In this document: positions 22,382 through 31,665 of the stretch, one piece after another
How positions within the stretch are numbered: position 1 is the stretch's first letter
How the letters are laid out: the number at the start of each line of letters is the position of its first letter
Assembly: GCA_050246015.1 (NCBI GenBank)
Contig: JBFWWU010000016.1
Location: forward strand, 24,796-88,795
Source of the DNA: JTS-AC122 sp050246015
Lineage (GTDB): Bacteria > Planctomycetota > Phycisphaerae > Phycisphaerales > UBA1924
Direction: 5' to 3'
DNA length: 64,000 nt
Notes under the pieces: model-generated
The model's database searches: none
What the model was told of the DNA's origin: nothing
What the model saw: only the letters and a program-made list of their open reading frames with translations
Made by a program: the position numbers and the translations under genes

Positions 22382-23935
22382 GTGCGTGTCTTCAGATCCT
22401 CGTACAAGGACCGCAAGGGCAACACCGTCCGCACCGCCACGTGGTACGTCGAGTTCGCCGACCACAAGGGCGACACCCGCCGCGTCTCGGGGTTCTCCAG
22501 CAAGTCCGCGACGCAGGAGCTCGGCCGACGCCTTGAGCAGCTCGCAAGCTACGCGCGTGCGACCGGCGGACAGGTGGACCCGGCCCTCCAGACCTGGGTC
22601 AACGACCTCCCGCGTCCCCTCGCCCGCCGGCTGGCCGAGATCGGCCTGCTCAAGATGGACCGCGTCGCCGTCGGCAAGCCGCTCCGCGAGCACGTGGCCG
22701 AGTACGGGGCGGCGCTCGCGGCCAAGGGTGGGACCGCGAAGCACGTCACGCAGGTCACCGGCCGCATCTCCCGTGTGTTCGACGGGTGCGGGTTCCGCTA
22801 CTACGGCGACATCTCGGCCAGCCGCGTGCAGTCGTTCCTGAACGAGCTCCGCGGCGGAGAGTCTGCCGACGACGAGACCGACGAGAACAAGGACGCGGGG
22901 ATCAGCGCCCAGACCTTCAACTACTACCTCGCCGCCACCAAGGCCTTCTGCCGCTGGATGATCAAGGACCGCCGGGCGACGATGTCGCCCCTCTCGCACC
23001 TCGAACCGCTCAACCCCCGGGTCGACCGGCGCTACGAGCGCCGGGCCCTGTCTCCCGACGAGCTCCGCAAGCTCATGAGAGCCGCATCGACGGGGCCCGT
23101 GCTCTCCGGCCGGGACCGTCACGGGAAGCTCGCGTGGACGATGTCCGGCCCGGACCGGGCCATGCTGTACCGCCTCGCGGTGGAGACCGGGCTCCGGGCC
23201 GGAGAGCTCCGGAGCCTCACCCCCAATTCCTTCGACCTCAAGTCAAAGCTCCCCACCGTGACAGTGCTCGCCGCCTACTCCAAGCACCGGCGCGACGACA
23301 CGCTGCCGCTGCTCGGTTCCACGGCGGCCACGCTCGCCGGCTATCTGAAGGGCCGCGACCCCGGTAATCCGCTCTTCAGCCTCCCCAAGCGTGAGGAGGT
23401 CGCCCGCATCCTCCGCATCGACCTCGAAGCGGCCGGGATCCCCGCCCGCGACTCGCGGGACCGCATCATCGACTTCCACGCGCTCCGGCACACGTTCATC
23501 ACGAACCTCGCCCAGGGCGGCGTCCACCCCAAGACCGCCCAGTCACTGGCGCGGCACTCGACCATCACGCTGACCATGGACCGGTACAGCCACGTCGGTC
23601 GCGACCAGGAGGTGCAGGCGCTCGCGGTCCTCCCCGACCTCTCGGCCGACGCGACCGAGGGCGAGCAGAACGGGCCATCTGTCTCGGCGGATTGCTTGGC
23701 GCGAATCGGGCGTCCGGGGGTCACCGAGTGCGACTCTGTGAGACCGAACGGCCACAGGCCGGGGCGTCACAAAGGCACGGTAAAACACGGCAAAAACCGC
23801 GATTCTGAAGTGGCCCCGGTGGGATTCGAACCCACACTTCCCGATGAGGGAAAACGAATTTTAAGTCCGCTGCGTCTGCCGTTCCGCCACGGGCCCGATG
23901 GGGATGGTATCGTCTGGCGGCCGAACGTGTCCTGA
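22382..23935 (+). CDS. Tyrosine integrase of the tRNA-Leu island
   Basis: 517 residues from GTG 22382, chosen because AAAGGAG lies at 22368-22374; an in-frame GTG at 22343 lacks a site. The catalytic residues are present: Arg272 (ETGLRAGELRSL), Lys near 301, His366 and Arg369 (HALRHTF), His392 (ARHSTITL) and Tyr402 (DRYSHV). A core-binding domain occupies about 90-200. It catalyses insertion at the tRNA 3' end. The tail after residue 420 is unusual: residues about 477-505 are read from the antisense strand of the tRNA gene and the stop lies past it, so the C-terminus depends on what flanks the attachment site. Confidence 0.9.
   Translation: MRVFRSSYKDRKGNTVRTATWYVEFADHKGDTRRVSGFSSKSATQELGRRLEQLASYARATGGQVDPALQTWVNDLPRPLARRLAEIGLLKMDRVAVGKPLREHVAEYGAALAAKGGTAKHVTQVTGRISRVFDGCGFRYYGDISASRVQSFLNELRGGESADDETDENKDAGISAQTFNYYLAATKAFCRWMIKDRRATMSPLSHLEPLNPRVDRRYERRALSPDELRKLMRAASTGPVLSGRDRHGKLAWTMSGPDRAMLYRLAVETGLRAGELRSLTPNSFDLKSKLPTVTVLAAYSKHRRDDTLPLLGSTAATLAGYLKGRDPGNPLFSLPKREEVARILRIDLEAAGIPARDSRDRIIDFHALRHTFITNLAQGGVHPKTAQSLARHSTITLTMDRYSHVGRDQEVQALAVLPDLSADATEGEQNGPSVSADCLARIGRPGVTECDSVRPNGHRPGRHKGTVKHGKNRDSEVAPVGFEPTLPDEGKRILSPLRLPFRHGPDGDGIVWRPNVS
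23811..23896 (-). tRNA. tRNA-Leu(TAA), island attachment site
   Basis: Class II tRNA on the minus strand. The 5' end is at 23896, followed by a D-arm, an anticodon loop CTTAAAA (anticodon TAA), a long variable arm (TTCCC tcatc GGGAA), a T-arm GTGGG-TTCGAAT-CCCAC, and a 3' strand CGGGGCC with discriminator A. CCA is not encoded. The acceptor stem pairs except at position 3-70 (G opposite G). The 3' half points toward the island, so the recombination core presumably lies within the T-arm and acceptor end. The integrase frame covers the whole gene in antisense. Confidence 0.92.
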
Positions 23936-24191
23936 ACCTGCGCTATGCCGTTCGCGTAGTACAAGAAATGTTCGCACGAATATGCCGATAGAGATGACGG
24001 CGAGTTGAGAGAATGCCGGCGAAGGGCGGAGGCTTTCGGGGGCGAAGTTCGCGTGCTGGCGCGGACCGACCCGGGTTGAGGGGGCGGGTGCTGCCTGGCC
24101 GGGAAGGGGCTGACTCGACTCGTCGGTCTGACGCACTACTGTCTGGGGACGGAGAACGCGACCGGCGTGCGGGACGTTGACGCCTTACACC

Positions 24192-25355
24192 ATGGGACTC
24201 CAAGACCGCGACTATTACCGCCGAGCGCCGTCCGGAACATCGGGGATGCCGGTGCTGTCGCGGTTTCGCCACCTGTCGTTCAACATGTGGCTGATCATCA
24301 TCAATGTCGCGGTGTTCATCGTCAGCAATCAGATTCTGTCGGATTCCGGGGTGCTCAAGCCGCTGTTTTTCGGCTCGCGATCGGTGGACGTGGCGGTAGA
24401 TTACGGGATGGTGTTTTCGCCGGAGCTGCCCGTCAGCGCGAGCGAACTTGCCAACGGGCGCGTGGACCGAAACTCGCGGTTCCCGATGCCGAACCTGCCG
24501 GGGGAGGCGTACGGGAATCCGATCTACAGCACGCGGTATGTTGACCAGGACGGTCGCCCGATCAAGATCGGATACAAGCGAGAGGGCTTTCTGCCGCCGC
24601 TCTATGCGTGGGGGCACTTCTCGACGGCCAAAGCGTTCGGCGGGGAGATCTGGCGATTCATCACGTTCCAGTTTCTGCACGCCAACTTTGTGCACCTGTT
24701 CTTCAATATGTTCGGTCTGTGGTTCGTGGGCGGGCTTGTTGAGCAGTACCTCGGATCGCGGCGGTACGCGGTGTTCTACCTGCTCAGCGGGGCGTGCGGC
24801 GGGCTCATGTACCTGCTGCTGAACCTGCTGGGGTCCGTCTTCGGGCTGCAACTGCCCGGCGTGTTGTTCAACGACGTGTATACGCCGCTGATCGGAGCAT
24901 CGGCGGGTGTGTTCGCCGTGCTGATGGCGGCGGCGTTCATTCAGCCCAACGCGATTGTGCAGGTGTACTTCGTGTTCCCGATGCGTCTGCGGACGGCGGT
25001 GTACGGGCTCGCGGTGATTACGCTGGTCAATCTGCTGATGGGATCGCACAACGCGGGCGGTGAAGCCGCGCACGTCGGGGGCGCGCTGGCCGGGTTCTAC
25101 CTGGTGCGGCGGCCGCACATCCTTCGATCCATCGCCGGCGTCTTCGGCTCGCGGGACGTGCCTTCGTCGCGTGGCGGGGCGTTTGCCGCCGCGGACTCGG
25201 CGTGGAGGACCAGCGCCCAGCGCGGCGCGCCGGGCGTTGACTGGTCGGTCGTGGACCGAGTCGTGAACAAGGCGCGGACGCAGGGGGTCGAGAGCCTGAC
25301 GCCCGGCGAACGGCGGCTGCTGGCCAAAGTCCGCGATTCGCTCGATGGCGCGTGA
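24192..25355 (+). CDS. Rhomboid-family intramembrane serine protease
   Basis: 387 residues from ATG 24192. There are six or more membrane helices: FNMWLIIINVAVFIVSNQI first, then a soluble insert of about 110 residues, then the rhomboid core. The core shows HANFVHLFFNMFGLWFVGGLVE (the L1/TM2 H..N region), GASAGVFAVLMA with the catalytic Ser, and GEAAHVGGALAGFYL with the catalytic His. A cytoplasmic C-terminal tail of about 80 residues follows. It cleaves membrane proteins within or near their helices. The long loop between TM1 and the core is larger than in GlpG and carries the amphipathic L1 region. Its stop overlaps the next gene. Confidence 0.92.
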   Translation: MGLQDRDYYRRAPSGTSGMPVLSRFRHLSFNMWLIIINVAVFIVSNQILSDSGVLKPLFFGSRSVDVAVDYGMVFSPELPVSASELANGRVDRNSRFPMPNLPGEAYGNPIYSTRYVDQDGRPIKIGYKREGFLPPLYAWGHFSTAKAFGGEIWRFITFQFLHANFVHLFFNMFGLWFVGGLVEQYLGSRRYAVFYLLSGACGGLMYLLLNLLGSVFGLQLPGVLFNDVYTPLIGASAGVFAVLMAAAFIQPNAIVQVYFVFPMRLRTAVYGLAVITLVNLLMGSHNAGGEAAHVGGALAGFYLVRRPHILRSIAGVFGSRDVPSSRGGAFAAADSAWRTSAQRGAPGVDWSVVDRVVNKARTQGVESLTPGERRLLAKVRDSLDGA

Positions 25356-26116
25356 TCGGTGTCACCGGGTGCGTGCCCGCGCATCCAAGCGACGTGAACA
25401 CTGTTGAACTCTCCGCCGCGATCAAGCGCACGTGTGAACTCATCCGCGCGGCGCCGCGCACGGGCCCCGCGCCGCTGGTTGGGGTATCGGGGATCGACGG
25501 GTCGGGCAAAGGCTACGTCAGCGCCCACATGGTTGAAGCCCTGGAGCAGCGGGGGCATCGAGTCGCGCTGATCCATCTGGACGACTGGCTCGCGACGCCG
25601 GAGTCGATGCCGCCGGCCGATGAGACCTCGGCCCAGCGCGAACCCGGAACGGCGTTCTACGAGCACGGGGTCCGGTTCGCGGAGTTGTTTTCGCACCTGG
25701 TCGATCCGCTTGTCGCGTCGCGCGGCATCGACCTGCGCGCTCGGTATGTTCGTCCGGACCGCTCCCGCGGGATCCGGCAGTTCACCTTTGCCCGGGTGGA
25801 CGTGGTCATCCTGGAGGGGATCTTTATTTTTCGCCGAGAGTATCGATCGCGCTTCGACCTTCGGGTCTGGATTGAGTGCTCATTCGAGACGGCCCTGGAG
25901 CGGGCGGTCGAGCGCAATCAGGAGGGGCTGTCGCCCGATCGAATCCGCGATGACTACGCGACCATCTACTTTCCGGCGCAGCGTGTGCACGCGCGGCTGG
26001 ATCAACCGCGGGCGCATGCGCACGCGAGCATCGTGAACGATCCGCGGCTGGAGCCGCGGGTGATCGCGCGTCGAGCACCGGCGGGGGATGCTGCTCGGGG
26101 TCCCGCCACGGGCTAG
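25352..26116 (+). CDS. Uridine-kinase-like P-loop kinase
   Basis: Up to 254 residues; the GTG at 25352 overlaps the rhomboid stop, and 25370 is an alternative. The P-loop GVSGIDGSGKGYV is followed by LIHLDDWL, the substrate-site Asp pair typical of uridine kinase and related nucleoside/pantothenate kinases. FTFARVDVVILEGIFIFRREYR is the Walker B-like EG(I/P)F segment of that family, and RDDYATIYFPAQRVH resembles the lid end. It phosphorylates a small hydroxyl substrate with ATP; uridine or cytidine is the best guess. Many bacteria use such homologues for other substrates, so I leave the symbol open. Confidence 0.75.
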   Translation: MIGVTGCVPAHPSDVNTVELSAAIKRTCELIRAAPRTGPAPLVGVSGIDGSGKGYVSAHMVEALEQRGHRVALIHLDDWLATPESMPPADETSAQREPGTAFYEHGVRFAELFSHLVDPLVASRGIDLRARYVRPDRSRGIRQFTFARVDVVILEGIFIFRREYRSRFDLRVWIECSFETALERAVERNQEGLSPDRIRDDYATIYFPAQRVHARLDQPRAHAHASIVNDPRLEPRVIARRAPAGDAARGPATG

Positions 26117-26128
26117 CCTTGTCGCTGC

Positions 26129-27589
26129 ATGGGCGACCTGAGTTGGTACGCCATCACGATCGGCCTTGTCGAGTGGGGCATCCGCTTGTGCCTCATCGGG
26201 GTTGTCATCGCGCGGCGGCGGAACGTTTCGACGAAGTTGGCGTGGATCATCATCCTGACGGTCCTCCCGATCGTGGGAACGATCCTGTACGTGATGATCG
26301 GAGAGAACCGTCTTGGGTATCGGCGGCTGCGACGGTACGCGCTGCTGACACAGGGGATGGATCAGCAGGCCATCCGGCTCTGGAAACACCGGCATCAGAA
26401 CTGGTCCGGGCAGGACGCGATGTACGAGCACATCTGGAAGTTGGCGACGACGGAGGCGGGGTTGCCGCCGCTGGCTGGCAACCGGGTGGAACTCCTCGCC
26501 AGGAATGATCGCCTGCTTGAGCGATTGACGGCGGACATCGACGCGGCGCGGTCGCACTGCCATCTGCTGTTTTACATCTACACGACCTCGCCGGCGTGTT
26601 GGAAGGTGAGCGAAGCCCTGATGCGAGCGGCGCGGCGCGGCGTGACGTGCCGGCTGCTGGTCGATGCCGTCGGGAGCAAACAGTTCCTGCGCGGGGACGA
26701 GATCACCAAGATGCGGCACGCGGGCGTGCAGGTGGTCGCGGCGCTTCCCGTGAACCCGATCCGGCTGCTGTTGTCGCGGCTGGACCTGCGCAATCATCGC
26801 AAGATCGTCGTGATCGACGGGCGCGTCGGGTACACGGGCAGCGCGAACCTTACCGACTCGTCGTTCCGCGCCGGGTGGAACCGTCGGGTGGGCTCGTGGA
26901 TCGACGCGATGGCTCGGGTGGAGGGTCCGGCGGCGCAGGCGCTCTCGGTCGTCTTTTTGCAGGACTGGCAGGCGGAAATCGACAACGATTCGCGCGACGT
27001 CACGCCGTATCTGCCGGAGCTTCCGGCGGACGAGGTCGGCAGTTCGGTGTTGCAGGTGATGCCCTCCGGGCCCGGCGCCTCCCCCGACGCGATTCACCAG
27101 TTGATGCTGACGGCGATCTACGGGGCCCGTGAAGAGCTCATCATCACCACGCCGTACTTTGTGCCGGATGAAGCGCTTTGTCGAGCGCTGTGCGCGGCGG
27201 CGCAGCGCGGCGTGGCGGTGACGCTGGTGATGCCCCGGGAGGTCGATTCCCCGCTGGTGGCCGCCGCGAGCCGTTCCTCCTGGATCGATCTGCTGGGAGC
27301 CGGGGTGAGGATTTGCCTGTTCCGGGGCGGGCTGCTGCACGCCAAGACGTTCACGATTGATCGCCGGATCGGGTTCATCGGCTCGGCGAACCTTGACCAG
27401 CGGAGTTTCTGGCTCAACTTCGAGATCACGCTGATCATTTATGACGACGAGGTTGCCAGCGAACTCCGGTTCCTCCAGGTGGATTACATCGACCACGCCG
27501 ACCACGTTCACCTGGATGAATGGCGGTCGCGTCCGCGCGTCAATCAGTTCCTGGACAGCGCGGCGCAGATGCTCGGCCCGCTCCTGTGA
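26129..27589 (+). CDS. cls: Cardiolipin synthase (phospholipase D family)
   Basis: 486 residues. Two N-terminal membrane segments (WYAITIGLVEWGIRLCLIGVV; LAWIIILTVLPIVGTILYVMIG) precede two HKD catalytic motifs: HRKIVVIDGRVGYTGSAN near residue 225 and HAKTFTIDRRIGFIGSANLDQRS near residue 405. Both have complete H-x-K-x4-D. It joins two phosphatidylglycerols, or an equivalent donor, into cardiolipin at the inner membrane. Length and layout match ClsA. The gene begins 12 bases after the kinase stop and is probably co-transcribed with it. Confidence 0.93.
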   Translation: MGDLSWYAITIGLVEWGIRLCLIGVVIARRRNVSTKLAWIIILTVLPIVGTILYVMIGENRLGYRRLRRYALLTQGMDQQAIRLWKHRHQNWSGQDAMYEHIWKLATTEAGLPPLAGNRVELLARNDRLLERLTADIDAARSHCHLLFYIYTTSPACWKVSEALMRAARRGVTCRLLVDAVGSKQFLRGDEITKMRHAGVQVVAALPVNPIRLLLSRLDLRNHRKIVVIDGRVGYTGSANLTDSSFRAGWNRRVGSWIDAMARVEGPAAQALSVVFLQDWQAEIDNDSRDVTPYLPELPADEVGSSVLQVMPSGPGASPDAIHQLMLTAIYGAREELIITTPYFVPDEALCRALCAAAQRGVAVTLVMPREVDSPLVAAASRSSWIDLLGAGVRICLFRGGLLHAKTFTIDRRIGFIGSANLDQRSFWLNFEITLIIYDDEVASELRFLQVDYIDHADHVHLDEWRSRPRVNQFLDSAAQMLGPLL

Positions 27590-27628
27590 CCCGGCAACGA
27601 TGCCTCGGACTTTCAACAAGGATTCGCG

Positions 27629-30600
27629 ATGCGCCTGCCTCTTTATCTGCTTCTTCCGATGTTGTGCCTGGCGCCGGTGAGGGCGCTGGGAACGCCGCCC
27701 GAACTGCTTACCACGGCTGAAAAGACGGACTACACCGCCACGTCGCGGTACGCCGATGTGGTGGAACTCTGCGACCGCATCGCGGCGGCGTCCGGGGGGC
27801 GTGCGGTCCGGCAGTCCTTCGGGGTGACCGAGCAGGGGCGCGATATCCCGTTGCTCATCCTCGCCGACCCGCCCGTCACGTCGCCCGCGCAGGCCCGACG
27901 CACCGGCAAGCCCGTTGTGCTTCTCTTCGGCAACATCCACGCCGGCGAGGTCTGCGGGAAGGAAGCGCTGGTCATGCTCGCGCGCGAGTGGCTTGGGCTG
28001 GATGGCGAGGGTGCGCCGGTGGACACGCCGGGCTCCAAGCCCGCCCCATCGTCCCCGCCTGAGCCCGGGCCGCTCAAGGACCTGGTCCTGTGCATCGTGC
28101 CCATCTACAACGCGGACGGAAACGAGAACATAGGCCCGATCGACCAGAAGCGCGCCGGGCAGAACGGTCCGTTCGCGGGCGACGGCGTCGGCACGCGCGA
28201 GAACGCGCAGGGCCTGGACCTCAACCGCGACTACGTCAAACTCGAAGCCTCCGAGACCCGCGCGATGGTCCGCTTCCTCGTCGAGTGGGACCCCGCCGTC
28301 GTCGTTGACACCCACACCACCAACGGCTCGCACCATCGGCATGTCATGACGTACTCGGGCCCCACCAACCCGGCGGGTGATCCCGGCGTGCTGGCGTACG
28401 TCCGCGACCAGATGCTCCCGGAACTCTCCCGGCGCTGCCTGGACCGGTACACCATGCCGCTGTTCCAATACGGGAACTTCGAGAAGGACAACACGCAGTG
28501 GACGACCTATCCGGATTATCCGCGGTACGGAACGCCGTACATCGGCCTGCGCGGGCGCATCGGGCTCTTGAGCGAGGCGTACTCGTACGCGCCGTTCAAG
28601 GACCGCGTGCTGGCGACGCGTGACTTCTGCCGGGAGATCGTGCGGTACACCGCTGAGAAAAAGGCGGAGATCCTCGAACTGGTGCGCCGGGCCGACGAGC
28701 GGACGATCGAAGCCGGCAAAGCCCCGAAGCCCGACGATCTTGTGGCGCTCCGCAGCGATGCCAAGGCCTTCCCTTCCAGGTTCACCGCGCTGGGGTATGA
28801 GGAGGAGGAGCGCGACGGCAAGCGGACGGCGACCGACCGGCCCAAGGAGTACGAGGTCGATCTCATCCACGATTTCCAGCCGACGCTGACGACGCGTCGC
28901 CCGTTCGCGTACCTCATCGAGCGTGAGCGCGGCCGGGACCGGATCGTGCCGATGTTGCTGCGTCACGGCGTGAAGGTGGAGGAACTGCGTGAAGACCTGG
29001 AACTCGACGCGGAGGCGTTAATCGTGGAGTCGGTCAGCAAGGCGATGCGCCCGTTTCAGGGGCACGACCTGATGGACGTGAAGACGTCCACGGCGGCGAA
29101 GCGGATGCGAGCCCGCGCCGGGATGTTTGTGGTGCGCACGGCGCAGCCGCTGGGAAACCTGGCCGCCTATCTCCTGGAACCGTCATCGGCGGACGGGCTG
29201 ACGGCGTGGAACTTCTTTGATGACGCGCTGACCCTGGGCGCCGAGTTCCCCGTGATCCGCGTCGTCGAAGCGACGCCGATGCTGACCGCGCCGACGCGGC
29301 CGCTGGCCGACTACCGGACGTTCAACAAGCGGATCGACTACGCCGGGCTCGATTCGGGAGAAGCGCCGAACTTCGGCGGGAGCCCGCTGGGTCGGCTTCG
29401 CTGGCTTGAACCCGCCAAGGCGGGCGGCGCGCCGGCGGGTGAAGGCGCTCCCTCACCCGACGCCGACGAGTACTACGTGCAGGTCCGCGATGGCGGAGCA
29501 TACCGCGTGAGCGCGCTGACGGGGCGATCCGAGCCGCTGTGGGATTTGGCGCCGATGACGCAGGCGCTGGGGCAGATCGCCTCCATCGGTCCCGACGCGG
29601 CCAAGTCGCTGGTCGGGCCGTTCATGAACATGAGCCCGCAGCGAGACGCCGCCGTCTTCACGCATGAAAACGACCTCTACTACGCGACCCTTTCCGGGAC
29701 GGCGGCGCGACTGACGTCATCGCCCCAGGACGAGGAGTATCCCACGTTCAGCCCCGACGGGACATACATCGCGTTCATCCGTTCGAACGATCTCTGGGTC
29801 GTCGATGTCCGCACGCAGCACGAGCGGGCGCTCACCACGGGCGGGACGGACCTGGTCCGCAACGGCAAGAACGACTGGGTGTACTTCGAGGAGTTGTACA
29901 ACCGTTCGTGGCGGGCGTTCTGGTGGAGCCCGGATTCGAAGCGGCTGGCGTTCCTTCAGGTGGACAGCACGCCGGTGCCGCGATTCAGGCTCCCGGCCGA
30001 TCATGCCGAGCCGCGCGTCGTCGAGGACGCGCCGTACCCGGAGCCGGGTGAGCCGAACCCGCTGGTGAAACTCGGGGTGGTGACCGCGGCGGGCGGCGAC
30101 GTGCGGTGGGCCGACCTCTCTGATTATCACGCGGGTCAGTTCCTCATCACCGGCGTGACCTGGCCGAGCGCGCCAGCCGACAAGCAGGACTCGCGAGTCG
30201 TGTGGTGTTATGTCCAGAACCGTGTGCAGACCTGGCTTGACGTGGTGTCGATCATGGTCGGCAACGGGCGCTCGACCCGGCTGATGCGCGAGACGACCGA
30301 CGCGTGGGTGGAGCCGCAGGGCGAGCCGATGGTGCTCAAGGACGGCTCGTTCATTCTCGCCAGCGAACGCACGGGCTTTCGGCACCTGTACCTGTTCGAC
30401 AAAGCCGGCAAACTGAAGAACCCGATCACGCAGGGAGAGTGGGAGGCTCGCTCGATCGAACACGTGGATGAGGACGCGGGGTACGTGTATTACATGGGGA
30501 CCGCCGACGGTTCGATCGGGCAGAATCTCTATCGCTCGCGTCTGGACGGCTCGAACATGACGCGCCTCACGCGGCCGTTCGTGTCGCTCGAATCCAGCGC

Positions 30601-31654
30601 GGCCGATGCGTCGTCGCTCTCGGACGACGAACGCCGGCACGTCGAACTCGAGGTCCCCTCGCCCGATCGCGGAGGGTCGCACGCCGTGTCGTTCTCTCCG
30701 AGCGGTCGGTTCTACATCGATACATGGTCGGATCATCGCACCCCGACGCAGGTGGGGTTGTTCGCCGCCGATGGGTCGATCGTCCGCGCGCTGGACACCA
30801 ACCCCGTGTACTCGATGGAGGAGTACGAGCGCGGGACGTTCGGGATGTTCACGGTCCCGACGCGCGACGGCTTCGACCTTGAGGCCACGGTGCTCCTGCC
30901 CCCCGATTTCGACCCGGCGCAGAAGTACCCGGTGTGGCTCATGACCTACGCCGGCCCGCACGCGCCCACGGTATCGGACACGTGGGGAGGCGGCCGTGTG
31001 GGCGATGAGGCGATGGCGAGCACGGGGCTCATCGTGTTCCGCGTCGATCCGCGAAGCGCGTCCGGGAAAGGGGCCAAATCCGCCTGGTCAGCCTACAAGC
31101 AACTCGGCGTGCAGGAACTCAAGGACCTGGAAGACGCCGTGGCGTGGCTGGCCAAGCGGCCGTACGTGGACGCGTCACGCGTGGGGATGTCCGGGGGCAG
31201 TTACGGCGGGTTCATGACCGCGTACGCCCTCACGCACAGCAAGGTCTTTGCAGCCGGAGTGGCGGTCGCGTCGCCCACGGACTGGCGCGATTATGACTCG
31301 GTCTACACGGAGCGCTACATGCTCATGCCGCAGGACAACCTTGACGGGTATGAGAAGTCCTCGGTGGTCGCCGCCGCCAAGGACCTGCACGGGAGGCTGC
31401 TGCTGGTGCACGGCACGATGGACGACAACGTGCACATGCTGAACACGCTCAAACTGGTTCGCGCTCTGCAGGCCGCCAACAAGCCGTTCGAGTTCATGCT
31501 GTATCCGGGCTCGCGCCACGGCGTGGGCGCGCCGCACTATCGCCGGCTGTTCCGGGACTTTATCCAGCGTGCGTTCGGGCTCTCCGAGGCGGGCGAGCCC
31601 GAGCCGGTCGCGAGGGAGCGTCCCCGGCGCGGGCGGCGCCCGCGCGGGCAGTAG
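27629..31654 (+). CDS. Secreted M14 carboxypeptidase fused to S9 prolyl-oligopeptidase
   Basis: 1341 residues with a signal peptide (RLPLYLLLPMLCLAPVRALG). Residues about 35-370 are an M14 zinc carboxypeptidase: HAGEVCGKE gives His104 and Glu107, THTTNGSHHRH the distal His region, and LLSEAYSY the catalytic Glu. After a linker, a DPP-IV-type beta-propeller (about 640-1080, e.g. YPTFSPDGTYIAFIRSNDLW) leads to the S9 hydrolase with GMSGGSYGGF (Ser near 1190), MDDNVH (Asp near 1264) and SRHGVG (His near 1296). Both active sites look intact, so one periplasmic polypeptide could trim peptides from both ends. The C-terminus is Arg-rich. Confidence 0.92.
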   Translation: MRLPLYLLLPMLCLAPVRALGTPPELLTTAEKTDYTATSRYADVVELCDRIAAASGGRAVRQSFGVTEQGRDIPLLILADPPVTSPAQARRTGKPVVLLFGNIHAGEVCGKEALVMLAREWLGLDGEGAPVDTPGSKPAPSSPPEPGPLKDLVLCIVPIYNADGNENIGPIDQKRAGQNGPFAGDGVGTRENAQGLDLNRDYVKLEASETRAMVRFLVEWDPAVVVDTHTTNGSHHRHVMTYSGPTNPAGDPGVLAYVRDQMLPELSRRCLDRYTMPLFQYGNFEKDNTQWTTYPDYPRYGTPYIGLRGRIGLLSEAYSYAPFKDRVLATRDFCREIVRYTAEKKAEILELVRRADERTIEAGKAPKPDDLVALRSDAKAFPSRFTALGYEEEERDGKRTATDRPKEYEVDLIHDFQPTLTTRRPFAYLIERERGRDRIVPMLLRHGVKVEELREDLELDAEALIVESVSKAMRPFQGHDLMDVKTSTAAKRMRARAGMFVVRTAQPLGNLAAYLLEPSSADGLTAWNFFDDALTLGAEFPVIRVVEATPMLTAPTRPLADYRTFNKRIDYAGLDSGEAPNFGGSPLGRLRWLEPAKAGGAPAGEGAPSPDADEYYVQVRDGGAYRVSALTGRSEPLWDLAPMTQALGQIASIGPDAAKSLVGPFMNMSPQRDAAVFTHENDLYYATLSGTAARLTSSPQDEEYPTFSPDGTYIAFIRSNDLWVVDVRTQHERALTTGGTDLVRNGKNDWVYFEELYNRSWRAFWWSPDSKRLAFLQVDSTPVPRFRLPADHAEPRVVEDAPYPEPGEPNPLVKLGVVTAAGGDVRWADLSDYHAGQFLITGVTWPSAPADKQDSRVVWCYVQNRVQTWLDVVSIMVGNGRSTRLMRETTDAWVEPQGEPMVLKDGSFILASERTGFRHLYLFDKAGKLKNPITQGEWEARSIEHVDEDAGYVYYMGTADGSIGQNLYRSRLDGSNMTRLTRPFVSLESSAADASSLSDDERRHVELEVPSPDRGGSHAVSFSPSGRFYIDTWSDHRTPTQVGLFAADGSIVRALDTNPVYSMEEYERGTFGMFTVPTRDGFDLEATVLLPPDFDPAQKYPVWLMTYAGPHAPTVSDTWGGGRVGDEAMASTGLIVFRVDPRSASGKGAKSAWSAYKQLGVQELKDLEDAVAWLAKRPYVDASRVGMSGGSYGGFMTAYALTHSKVFAAGVAVASPTDWRDYDSVYTERYMLMPQDNLDGYEKSSVVAAAKDLHGRLLLVHGTMDDNVHMLNTLKLVRALQAANKPFEFMLYPGSRHGVGAPHYRRLFRDFIQRAFGLSEAGEPEPVARERPRRGRRPRGQ

Positions 31655-31665
31655 CGGGGCCTGGA

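Noticed and set aside
1..23810. Left attachment site copy inside the window
   Set aside because: I looked for a second copy of the tRNA-Leu T-arm/acceptor sequence in the island and found none; it must lie left of base 1.
25880..28966. 1028-aa open frame antisense to cardiolipin synthase and the double peptidase
   Set aside because: Long antisense frame typical of high-GC DNA; Arg/His/Pro-rich, no domain, and opposite to two well-supported genes.
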